DNA of 64,000 nt. Origin: Nemertoderma westbladi (lineage: Eukaryota > Xenacoelomorpha > Nemertodermatida > Nemertodermatidae). Shown in pieces: positions 55,149 to 64,000 of this stretch. The position numbers and the translations under genes are program-made. Numbering within the stretch: position 1 is the stretch's first letter; each line of letters begins with the position of its first letter. Below the pieces are notes generated by a model. The model ran no database searches. It saw only the letters and a list, made by a program, of their open reading frames with translations, and was not told the DNA's origin. The stretch is from positions 1 through 64,000 of the forward strand of contig JAUCBJ010002471.1 in assembly GCA_032718475.1 (NCBI GenBank), read 5' to 3'.

Positions 55149-56606
55149 ATGGCTACAATTGATCCGAAGATACTGAAAAAGACGCAGGATTTATTAAAGC
55201 CGTACGTTAAGAAACCACCGCTAACAGATAAATTGTTGAGTAAGCCACCTTTTAGATTTCTCCATGACATCATCACCGCTGTAATCAACCAACATGGTTT
55301 CTTCGAAGGGCTTTACCTCGGCGACCAACTCCAGTCAGCCAACGTCACAGAAAAGGACGCGAAGATCGACTTCCTACAGAAAGCAATCCGGGTAACCGAG
55401 ATAGTCTCAGGGGACAAACTCTCCACAGTCAGTCCGGCAAAAATAGTTTCTGGTAAAGAGCCGGAGAAAACAAACGAGTGGTTGCAATCACTCGGGAAGT
55501 CCTTGAAGAAAGGGTTGAAGAGTAGCAGCGCCGTGGAGACCGTGCTGAAGGGCGGAAAAGGTAAACCGGGTAAACAATCGAGTGGAGGGTCGAGTAAACG
55601 TGAAGGTAAACCGTCGTCGGCCGGAACGGGGGAGGTGCCCGCAGCCCCGGAACGCCCAGCGGCGGAACCAGAAGCTCCGATGGTGGAACCGCAGCCCCCG
55701 GTTGCGGTGGACACTGAGCCTCCGGTGATGGGGGAACCGGAGCCTCCAGCGGTTGTCGTGTCACCGGAGGGGCGTCAGATGGAGGAGCTGGAGGAGCCGG
55801 CGCCCCGGATGGCGCGTCCGACATCGGCAAAGGGGCCACGGAGGAAACCGAGTGCGGACGATATCGCCGCGGTGACAATCCGACAACCAGAGAGCGAGCC
55901 AACGCGACTCGCCGGCTCCCGACCGCCCTCATCGCGCCCCGGAGCGCCCAGGGCTCGGAAGTCCGCCGATGACTTGGGCGTTGATCAGTCCAGCGCCCTC
56001 GACGCTCAGGGCACCGCCCCCAGCGGGCTGATAATCGACCGGAACGAACCGGATTCCGACGACGATAACTTTATCGTTCAGGATCGCCCGGAACTTCCGG
56101 ACGACGATATTCCGTCGATGACCGGCGGCGAGGATCTCGACGACGCAACGGACCACGGTGGGCTGGTCCGGAAGATTCTCGAAACAAAGAAAGAGTTGGA
56201 GGGTTCGAAACAACCGGATAAACCGTTGGTTAATGAGGCGCACCGGAGGAAGGAACGCGAGATGGTTAAACGGGAGATCGATAAACTGCAGACGGCGATC
56301 CAGACACTGTGTCGGTCCGCGAACCCGTTGGGGAAGGTTATCGATTACCTTCAGGAAGATGTCGATTCCATGCTGAAGGAACTGGAGGACTGGAAGGCTG
56401 AGAACCACGAGACGGGATTGGCGTTGCGAAGGGAACAGGGGGTTACAGACTCTCAGATCGAACCGCTGCAGCAGGAGTTGGAGAACCTCGACATCGAGAT
56501 CTCCAGACAACTCGAGCTCATCTCCGCGGCTAAAGCTAATATATTGCGCAATGACGAGCGAATAGAAAAGATGATTAGCAGTATTAGCTTCTCGGCGAAA
56601 GCATAA
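55149..56606 (+). CDS. TRAF3IP1: Intraflagellar transport protein 54 (TRAF3-interacting protein 1)
   Basis: IFT54 is an IFT-B subunit that carries cargo along ciliary microtubules, contacts IFT20 and binds tubulin. The product of 485 residues is one uninterrupted exon. The N-terminal calponin-homology-like domain (1-125) is well conserved: LLKPYVKKPPLTDKLLSKPP, FRFLHDIITAV, DAKIDFLQKAI and PAKIVSGKEPEKTNEWLQ. A basic, then Pro/Glu-rich disordered middle (about 130-310) precedes an acidic stretch (SDDDNFIVQDRPELPDDD). The C-terminal coiled coil (about 355-480) includes EREMVKREIDKLQTAIQTLC and LGKVIDYLQEDVDSMLKELE. The Met at 55149 is chosen because the domain starts there; 21 upstream codons are open but unlike the family. 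The product is shorter than the vertebrate protein (about 690) because the middle is reduced. The intronless state and high GC contrast with the AT-rich flanks. Confidence 0.95.
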   Translation: MATIDPKILKKTQDLLKPYVKKPPLTDKLLSKPPFRFLHDIITAVINQHGFFEGLYLGDQLQSANVTEKDAKIDFLQKAIRVTEIVSGDKLSTVSPAKIVSGKEPEKTNEWLQSLGKSLKKGLKSSSAVETVLKGGKGKPGKQSSGGSSKREGKPSSAGTGEVPAAPERPAAEPEAPMVEPQPPVAVDTEPPVMGEPEPPAVVVSPEGRQMEELEEPAPRMARPTSAKGPRRKPSADDIAAVTIRQPESEPTRLAGSRPPSSRPGAPRARKSADDLGVDQSSALDAQGTAPSGLIIDRNEPDSDDDNFIVQDRPELPDDDIPSMTGGEDLDDATDHGGLVRKILETKKELEGSKQPDKPLVNEAHRRKEREMVKREIDKLQTAIQTLCRSANPLGKVIDYLQEDVDSMLKELEDWKAENHETGLALRREQGVTDSQIEPLQQELENLDIEISRQLELISAAKANILRNDERIEKMISSISFSAKA

Positions 56607-56729
56607 ATATTGGCTCCCAACCTAAACTGCGCTCACTAATTATCTCACTATTTCGGCCTCTATATTCGTAACTGTGACTTTCGTTTCAATAATTCATAAC
56701 TTTAGCACCGTTTCAACTTAGATGCTCAA

Positions 56730-56735
56730 AATAAA
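56730..56735 (+). promoter_or_regulatory. Poly(A) signal of TRAF3IP1
   Basis: AATAAA about 124 nt beyond the stop codon, the first canonical signal downstream. Confidence 0.55.
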
Positions 56736-57715
56736 TCAGTATCGACTACGTTTAGACGTAAAATACAAAATTTCACACAAATTGGTATGTCACAAATTTA
56801 TTATTGTAATAATCTATATCGTATTGTATTTGAATTTTAGTATGTCTCGTTTTCGTGGCTAATTTCAAAGTATTAGACTGGTTATCAGAGCAAACCAACA
56901 GTATAGCCAAATATACTAATCAAAGTTAGTAACTATCAGTTTAATTATTTAAGTATAATTTAAGTATTCTATTTTTGTGTTTTTATATAACGCAATTTGT
57001 ATTATTCATTAAGAATATTACATATCGACTAGTTATTTAATTAGAATATATTGTAAATAATTCCTACATCCATTGTTGCACTGTAAATAACAAAATGTAA
57101 GTAACAATTAATAGTCGTCGTTAATAATAACATCTGTAAATATTGTTGAAGTCTTTCAAATATAATCACATTATTCGCGAAATGTTAACTGTGCCGTGTG
57201 TTTGCATTTTATCTGTTTTGTAAAGTAATTGTTATTATTAATTATTCGTATTATTCCATGAGTACTAAATAAATAGTAAGTACACAAGTACACCTTTACA
57301 GCCAAAATAATTCAGTGCACCTGTATTATTGCTACTAGGCCCTACATAGCGAAAAATACACAGATGTCGGCGGAATACACTTGACGCCTTTGGCGCAACT
57401 GGCCAAAAAATGTAATCGCAATCTTAATGGAAGATAATTGCCGATTACGACCAAAAGATGAAACTCACTGACATCCGTTTATTGTTTTGTTAGAATAACG
57501 TGCTCCTTTTACTTAATTTTTAGTCAAAATAGTTAATAGGCTGAAAACGAGATATTAATTTACCGAGAATAAATTGCTCATTGATCCCCGGTTGCTCATT
57601 GGAATCATCAAAAACATTAATTCGGGAATTAATGAAAACTATTAATTCTTCATTATTCATCTTAACATTAATTGTAGTAGTAGAATGGTTTGGTACCTAT
57701 TAAGGATTTGCGGGT
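56736..57715. other. Intergenic, no gene recognised
   Basis: AT-rich 3' flank of TRAF3IP1, with no open frame of note. Confidence 0.45.
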
Positions 57716-57785
57716 TCTAGTCGGAGCCGGAACTGGAATTCAAAATGCCGGAATATTCCGACCGGAACCGGAATAGATATGTATA
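57716..57785. repeat. Scrap of the TTCCGG-type hAT end
   Basis: GAGCCGGAACTGGAATTC, GCCGGAATATTCCGACCGG and AACCGGAATA resemble the subterminal repeats of the 47630-49354 element. Confidence 0.55.
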
Positions 57786-57829
57786 TTTGGATAGTCTACA
57801 TATCTAAGATATTTGTATCTTCGTATGCC

Positions 57830-58020
57830 TTGTGTGGGGCGAGCGACGAAAGTAAGCGAGCTTAGCATACAGGTACCACTAACTCAATCGGTGTGTCTGT
57901 TGCTCTGTTGTGTCCAATTTTAAACGTTAATAACTCAGCCAAATGTTAATGAAATTTAACCAAACTTGGTACTTATGTAGTCTGGCAAAAGTTTAGAAAT
58001 TTTCCAAGTTGAATTTGCGT
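57830..58020 (+). repeat. Dispersed repeat family, direct copy
   Basis: Counterpart of 8430-8665 (which is inverted). Shared words are GGGGCGAGC, GCTTAGCATAC, ACTAACTCAAT, AACTCAGCCAAAT, AAACTTGGTAC and GTCTGGCAAAAGTTTAGAAA. Confidence 0.65.
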
Positions 58021-60839
58021 GGGATCTTCGTGCAGCATCTGTGTAACTGTCTTGCAGTTATAATAAATTTATTTATCCAAAAATTATTAGGCTTGGCATC
58101 AGCTGGTTGCTGGGAGACTGCAGGATATCAAGTGGGTTTGAAATTCAGCAATACCGGTACAATGCAGCAATTAATAATGTGGCCTTGGAAAGTGTGGTAG
58201 GCCTATTTCACTTTCTTCAGCCATTCCAGCATTCCCAGGTTGCAGAGTATTCAGTTATTCGCGACTATTCAGCCATATCATGTACCGGTAGGCCTACGGT
58301 ACCTTAATCTTATTAAACATATGTTTTGCAGTACGGTACTCATACTGTTACAGTGGTACCGAGTTACCGGTACCGTCTTCAGGGCGTTGACGCCACCCAC
58401 CAATCGGCTCCATGCAGCCATGGAAGTTTTGAAATTATGCGGACTTAAGACTGACTGCATATTGCCAGGTTGTACCAGTTGACCTTTATTCCATGTTCCG
58501 GTATCCACTACTGCAGCAGATGATACCCAGCAACGTTTTGGAATTGTACCGGTACTCAAACAACTCGCCATCAAGGCCACCGTCTCTGTCTGTCGCAGTG
58601 TCGTTGGCGACCTCAACTTTAGGTAGGCCTACCGCTACTACGCTAGCGCTACGGGCAAACTGTACTAACCGATGAGCGAGACCCGATGACTGAAGAATGC
58701 ATTGAATTTTTTAAGTAGTTTGGCTGTGGACTTCTATGACATCGATGCCAAGCTGCCGATGCGAAAGTTATAAGTAAAAGTTTGGTTAAATTTTCTTAAT
58801 TATTTATTTAAATTTCTTAAGTACCGATTTTTGGATAGAATTGCTCAATTGTAATCTGTATCTAATAACTGACCCTCGTCCTGCGCACTGGCCCCACGAA
58901 CGTGTCTTTATCTGCGGAGCGAAGCTGGTTACGAAGCGGGAGACTGGGAGAGCCTTACCGAAGAATAATGTTACTTTCTATCTTTACATACTGTACTTTA
59001 CATTTTTACATTGCAATAATTATTTAATGTCACATTACAATTACCGTTCTAGTACGCCTATAAAAAAGAGTTACTAAAGATACAAGAAAAAATGGTCAAT
59101 GTTGATCCTTAACATACATAGTACCCCACTATACCCCATGGTCTTGTAGAATATTATTATTTATTTATTTATTTGGTATAAACTAATATTCCAGAAGTCC
59201 ATGAATACCCCTTCCCCACTTAAATTTTCAATAAATATTAATGAGATTGTATGAAATTTGAAACAGATATAGACAGTTAAAACAACACATACCGCACTTA
59301 TTCGAAGCAAAAGAACCCACACCACACAATGGAATGTAAGGCAACTCCTGTAAATTATAAACGAATCAAAAGAAGCCAAATTATTCTGGAATATGTATTT
59401 AAGTTAGCGGTAAAGTTGATTAATATGAACTATAATAATATGAATGATATGAACTAATAAGTACTTCCAGACGCGATGTAAGTGGTAATGTAGTAATGTA
59501 AGATTACCGGAAAACAAGTCATCGAAAATGATCCTTTAGTCATAATCTATTTTATTTTCAAATAATGTTAGCATTGAATCAAACCTATATTAATATTAAT
59601 ATAATTACTTATTTTAAAATTAGTTTTAACGGAGTAGGCCTACAGTAGGGCTATTTATAGAAATTACAATTTAAATCACATGTGCTCAATTGTGAATTCA
59701 AATCAATTGTGAATTGGAGTATGTTGATAACTTGGAGTTTACAGAGTTAAATTATATTCCATCATCTAGTTCTAGTGACGATGAAGATGATCCTAGTCCA
59801 AATTTGTCTAGGCCCTAGACTCTAGGGATGATGTCATTCCAGTCAATAGCACTGACGTCGTAGGGAATATGAAGTAGCCTTGCAAGGGGCGACAAATATA
59901 CAACAGAGCAGCATGGAAATGTTATGCACTTAAGTCCGTTCGCGACATTTAAATATATATCATACTATACCAAGAAAAACACCATTCAATAGTCGAGGAA
60001 TGATGTGAGTTGTTCTGTTTCTGTGATAAAATCCTAGAGGTAAAACAACACACACAGACTAGAGTTAATGTTAAATTTCAGTATGTGTTGTTTTGCCTCT
60101 TTGGAAAATAACGAAATAAACAGTTTTTTTCATTAACAAAAATTATTCTGAATGGTAGCCACTATTCTATAATTTATCATTGTTTCTTCCCAGACCTCTG
60201 CGAAAAAATTAGGAGACGGGATCCACATAGAGGGAAATGAGAATGTTTTTTGAATTTTTCTCGAAACCACATTTTTTGGTGAATGTTGTTCCGGTCTCAA
60301 GAGGTCACGATATATAAGTTGCTCGTTAACTTTTCGCTAAGTCCATAAGCAGCTCATGTGTAGGTTTGTAGGCCTACTGTAATTTGCTGGCCCTGGACCC
60401 TGGTCTTTGCTGATTCCACAGGATGAGCTTTTGTACAGGTTCATTGAGTATGCGAAGACGCTGTTCAGTAAGTTCGGACAACGCCTCTTCCTTGGATTCT
60501 AGGCTGGAATCGATATCATTGTACCGGAACTCCACCGAAGATCTCATGATAATTGTATTCAGGTCAATGTTGAAGGAAAGTCTGACACGAAGTCACGCGT
60601 TATAATTATCTTAATTACCTGTACAATTGGACAGCTCAAAATTCCTGGAAATTCGACGCAAATAACAGGAACAGCTGATTACTCCCAAAAACAAAACTGT
60701 AACTGTAACTGTAACTATTGACTTTCGTATAATGTTTTTGTTAGAATAATGTGCCTATCGTGCCATTATTGGCTGGATCGCAGAGGTCCACCAGCATTGC
60801 AAGTCTTAGGAAAATTAAAGGTCAGTTGCCGCTCAAAAC
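58021..60839. other. Intergenic, weak exon-like signals only
   Basis: 58826-58915 is a dispersed repeat also seen at 12507-12595. 59715-59810 reads LEFTELNYIPSSSSSDDEDD in an acidic, serine-rich frame that ends soon in a stop. 60422-60467 is a 46-nt segment between a good acceptor (GATTCCACAG) and a perfect donor (GTAAGT) that reads DELLYRFIEYAKTLF. Neither can be tied to a gene. Confidence 0.35.
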
Positions 60840-61815
60840 GAAAATCCAATTATAATAAAACCTTTGTTCTCCCTTACCATCATTATTGCTGTCAATTCCT
60901 AATATCTCACCATAATGTTCATGGATTTAAAGACATATTATATAAATTAGATAAAATTCAGAATTACGGTCTACGATGTACCTTTAATAAACGATGCAAA
61001 GACGTAACGGCAACTGACCTCAGAACCAAATCGAAAATACCCCTACTATCTGCTTTCCGTGAATATTACGGTCTCCTATTTTTCTATAAATATATCTACA
61101 ATATATCTGCCCCTTTTAAAAAATCTTGATCTCCCACTGCTCCCAAGAAACACCCAGATCTTAAATAGACGCACATACAAAATCCGCTTACCTAGATGCC
61201 ACAACCAATTTGGACATTACAGTCTCACTACACAGCTACTTAAACTATGGAACAAACTACCCATTCATATTAGACAAACAAACACTTTACAACATTTTAA
61301 ACTTAAATTAAAGGGTCTATTACTCAAAAGATTTACTCGCGAGGAGGTCACATAGAGGAAGCTCAATTACCACACCTCTAACACCATTTACTTTTCCCGT
61401 ATACAGTATTACACTACTCAAGTTGCATGGCCCTTACGTATGTGTGTAAACTGTTTGTGTTTGTGTGGTATGTATGTATTCTAATATTAGGTGGGGGGGG
61501 GGGGGGGGGGGGGGGGGGGGTGCGTGGTGAGGAGCGGGAGGAGGCGTATAATTTTAGCTACGTGGTGTATGGATTGGGATTGCTTGTTCAAATTTTTTAT
61601 ATTTTAATTATTTACCGGTTATGTATGTAGACATTTACTAATATCGTCGCGTACTTAAGCGATGATATAGTGTTTAATTTTGCTGGTTACCGGTGAAATA
61701 CTGTAGACACCTTTACATATAATTTCCTTAATTATAAGTCCCTACCTTGTGTAGAGACTTCCCCATTCGTGCAATCACTATGGGTACCAAAGGAATAATA
61801 ATAATAATAAAAAAA
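60840..61815 (+). mobile_element. 5'-truncated LINE, 3' reverse-transcriptase tail
   Basis: Two overlapping frames, joined by one shift near 61120, read as a LINE C terminus: KLDKIQNYGLRCTFNKRCKD, TATDLRTKSKIPLLSAFREY, SLTTQLLKLWNKLPIHIRQT and LQHFKLKLKGLLL. The coding part ends at about 61355. The 3' end has an (AAT)n then A-run tail (61793-61815). A long poly-G run sits in the 3' UTR. The family differs from the LINEs at 1-3540 and 41978-42773. Confidence 0.82.
61491..61520 (+). repeat. Poly-G tract of about 28
   Basis: The longest homopolymer in the window, inside the LINE 3' UTR. Its length may be an assembly or polymerase artefact. Confidence 0.85.
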
Positions 61816-61850
61816 AAGTCGGTTGAAATTATTCAATTATGTTGCCAATA

Positions 61851-61945
61851 CATTCATGTATTATATGATACCGTATGCGGAAAGGGGTAATTTATAAATT
61901 ATTATATGATACCGTATGCGAAAAGGGGTAATTTATAAATTTAAC
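61851..61945. repeat. Tandem duplication, about 42 bp
   Basis: TATATGATACCGTATGCGGA and the following AAGGGGTAATTTATAAATT occur twice in a row with one difference. Confidence 0.8.
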
Positions 61946-62699
61946 AGTGAGATGAGCGACCTATTGATTTGCGTTCATCCCCCCAGCCACTATTGTCTCA
62001 ATTTTTAAACACGAGTGTCCAAATTATTTCCATAAATATCACTCAGATTACAAAATGCTTTGATTGTAAAAGTTGCTCCACTTTTTTTATTAGCAGTTAT
62101 CAATAAGTCATACCTGATCGATTTTGCCTCTTCCCATCTCGTTGAAGCATATCATTCAAATTGTCCCAGAATAATCAAACTATTATACTCACAATTTTCC
62201 ATTTCCATTTTTGTAAATTTAACTCTAAAAGATACCATATTCAAACAATTACCTATTCCAATATTAAGCCTTTAAATACTTAACCTTACTTCGTCTGCTG
62301 AAGCACTTCTTGAATTGGAAAAATTCGAGAGGAAAGTTTTAAGGCATTTCAAACGCCTATCTGTTTAGTAGCCAATCTGTATTGATTAAAAACACCATGT
62401 GAACCTACCACACCCAGCTGTTAATATCGCCGGTGTGTTACCAATGACAGTTATAAGTATAGCAGAGCAACTGAGGGGATAATTAATTTCTGAAAAATTG
62501 AGTTCCAGTGTTTATAACTCCATTGCAACGTTTTTAATTTGAGTTACTAATTTAGAAAATTCCGTTTCGAACTACAATGTCTTCAAAAAAAACGTGCTGT
62601 CATAAACATTCTTTCTTGTAAATTTTAGTAGACTGTTAACGACCACTCACAGTGAAAACTACAAGTTTTAATAAATGATTGCAAACAAGGCCAACAGAA
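61946..62699. other. Intergenic, no gene recognised
   Basis: AT-rich spacer. The 71-codon frame at 62060-62275 has no motif. Confidence 0.45.
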
Positions 62700-63385
62700 A
62701 TACACCATGTCGCACAATATACAGTGGTGTCGTAATTCAATGACACGATGACATTTTTCTATTTTGACGCAGTTATTCTTCAACCTTATAGTGATTAGTT
62801 GGTACTAGTGGAAAGCTGGCCATGCCAAGGATTCCAAAGATGTAAACATATCTGAATTTGGTTGGGAAATAGCTGAAATATGGGCATTCGAATGTTCCAA
62901 GTATTTGCTTCCGCTGCGGGGCGTTTATTCTATTTAATAAATACACAATGTTCTAGAACATTTCAATTATGTATGTACTACAACTAGGAATATCCATATA
63001 CTAGATTATCATGTAGGCATTGCCTTGTTGCCAAGCTACTTATGAGATAAACAAAACGTTCTAGAACATTGTGTATTTATTAAATAGAATAAACACCCCG
63101 CAGCGGAAGCAAATACATGCAACTTTCGAATGCCCATATCTCAGCTATTTCCCAACCAAATTCAAATATTTTTATATATTTGGAATCCTTTCATGGCCAG
63201 CTTTCCAATAGTACCAACAAATCACAATAAGGTTGAAGAATAACTGCGGTGTAACTGGTGTATTATCGACGGAGACACTTTTTTAAACACTTGTAGCTAT
63301 AGATTGAAAGCAAAAATAAAAATTCTGGCTCACCCAGACAGTGGTCGGGAGGTGAAACTATCTCTGTTTCAAACTTCATGCAATA
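62700..63385. repeat. Long inverted repeat (MITE-like) with TTCTAGAA centre
   Basis: Arms of about 250-300 bp mirror each other around 63010. Examples are TTTGCTTCCGCTGCGGGGCG against CCCCGCAGCGGAAGCAAA, and AAAGCTGGCCATG against CATGGCCAGCTTTCC. The spacer is about 90 bp. TTCTAGAA boxes lie at the inner ends (62951 and 63059). The right arm matches 52355-52660 and 30866-31402. The LINE at 63386 begins just where the family's homology fades. Confidence 0.82.
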
Positions 63386-64000
63386 GTGGTGGTGTCTGTA
63401 CTTACATTCGATGTGATTTAGCTTTTAATCGTAGGGAAGATTTAGAGACTTGTGACGAAGTTTTATTGGTGGAACTTTTACTTCCTAAAACTAAACCTAT
63501 TTTAATCGGTACTTTATATCGGCCCCCTAAACAATCAGATTTTTTGCAAAATTTTGAAAATACAATTTTATGTAATCTTAGGTCAGACTGTGAAATATAT
63601 TTCTTAGGTGATTTTAATATATGTTACCATCACAAAGCATCCCCCATCTGTAAACAGTACCAAAGTATTTTAAATTTGTTTGGTTTAAAACAAATTATTC
63701 GAGATTCTACCAGAATTACCAGTAAAACTTCTACTTTACTAGATCACATCCTTTGTAATAATACCGATATTATTTCTCAATCTGGGGTTTTACCTATAGG
63801 TCTAAGCGATCATTTTATAGTTTTTTGCACAAGATAGACACAAAAATCTTTTTTCGGGGATCATAAAACAGTAACAGTTAGGTCTATGAAAAATTACAGC
63901 AAGGAACGCTTTTTAAGTTTGTTAGTTAATTCTGACTGGGAACCCTGTTTTAAGGCCGCTGACATTAACCTTGCGTACACTGTTTTTAAAGATATATTTT
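63386..64000 (+). mobile_element. LINE endonuclease region, running off the window
   Basis: The plus-strand frame reads GGVCTYIRCDLAF, LIGTLYRPPKQSDF, EIYFLGDFNICYH, STLLDHILCNNTDI and LPIGLSDHFIVF, the ordered motifs of a LINE AP endonuclease. A single in-frame TAG (63835-63837) interrupts it. Without that stop the same frame stays open to the window end (ending NLAYTVFKDIF), so the copy is young. The start of the ORF is missing: the frame fuses in phase with the preceding repeat. The first 27 or so codons of the open frame are repeat-derived. Confidence 0.88.

Noticed and set aside
55313-56510. Large ORFs opposite TRAF3IP1 (100-193 codons)
   Set aside because: Antisense shadows of a GC-rich coding exon.
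60422-60467. 46-nt micro-exon
   Set aside because: Splice signals alone, with no linked exon; mentioned in the intergenic entry only.

Overview
This window is nuclear DNA of a eukaryote and most likely of a marine invertebrate animal. The evidence is AT-rich, repeat-dominated sequence, canonical GT-AG splice sites, AATAAA poly(A) signals, many families of non-LTR retrotransposons and cut-and-paste DNA transposons, and animal-type genes: a serpin, the ciliary transport protein IFT54/TRAF3IP1, and the cohesion-establishment protein DSCC1. The species cannot be named from the sequence. Nothing bacterial, plasmid or phage-like is present, and there is no rRNA, CRISPR array or convincing canonical tRNA.

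The host genes are few and unusually intron-poor. They are: a cysteine-rich secreted and probably GPI-anchored protein (5271-5918, minus); an intracellular-type serpin in a single exon (28341-29501, plus); a possible proline/basic-rich 3' terminal exon (37166-37572, plus); a tiny secreted six-cysteine peptide with a C-terminal Gly-Arg-Lys (43471-43692, minus); DSCC1 in two exons (49939-51590, minus), whose second exon was found by reading the reverse strand; and IFT54/TRAF3IP1 in one uninterrupted exon (55149-56606, plus). They have no common pathway: DSCC1 is nuclear (alternative RFC clamp loader), IFT54 is ciliary, and the others are secreted or a protease inhibitor.

The rest is a dense mosaic of mobile elements. 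From left to right: a frameshifted LINE (1-3540); a hAT-type element with a perfect 8-bp target duplication (4516-5048); a 170-bp near-perfect hairpin (7010-7179); three related inverted-repeat elements rich in TTCTAGAA (about 10795-15076); BEL/Pao-like remnants (16177-18690); a Merlin/IS1595-type transposase split by a foldback element (20347-22649); LINE scraps; a TTAA-flanked piggyBac-like element (27383-28092); a palindrome of about 1.15 kb beside the serpin (29710-30865); a 9-bp-TSD Mutator-like element (31756-33076); a second foldback element (33328-34746); a large minisatellite (34967-35815); interleaved inverted repeats (38955-40013); a TA-flanked element that has received a minisatellite and a LINE (40427-42941); a 1.7-kb hAT-type element (47630-49354); a third foldback element (53894-54321); and more LINEs towards the right end, the last running out of the window.

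The most notable signal is the repeated occurrence of foldback elements whose terminal inverted repeats are short tandem arrays (units GGACACTTCCCCCCC, GTTGCGTTTCGGCAACT and CTTCGCCCGC-type). Two have 10-13-bp flanking duplications and the third a 7-bp one, and one of them cuts the Merlin transposase. Also notable are the inverted repeats with A-B-A'-B' order and the spread of HSE-like (TTCTAGAA) and RFX X-box-like (GTTGCCATGGTAAC) motifs by mobile elements. All coordinates were read by eye; element boundaries without a stated target duplication are approximate.
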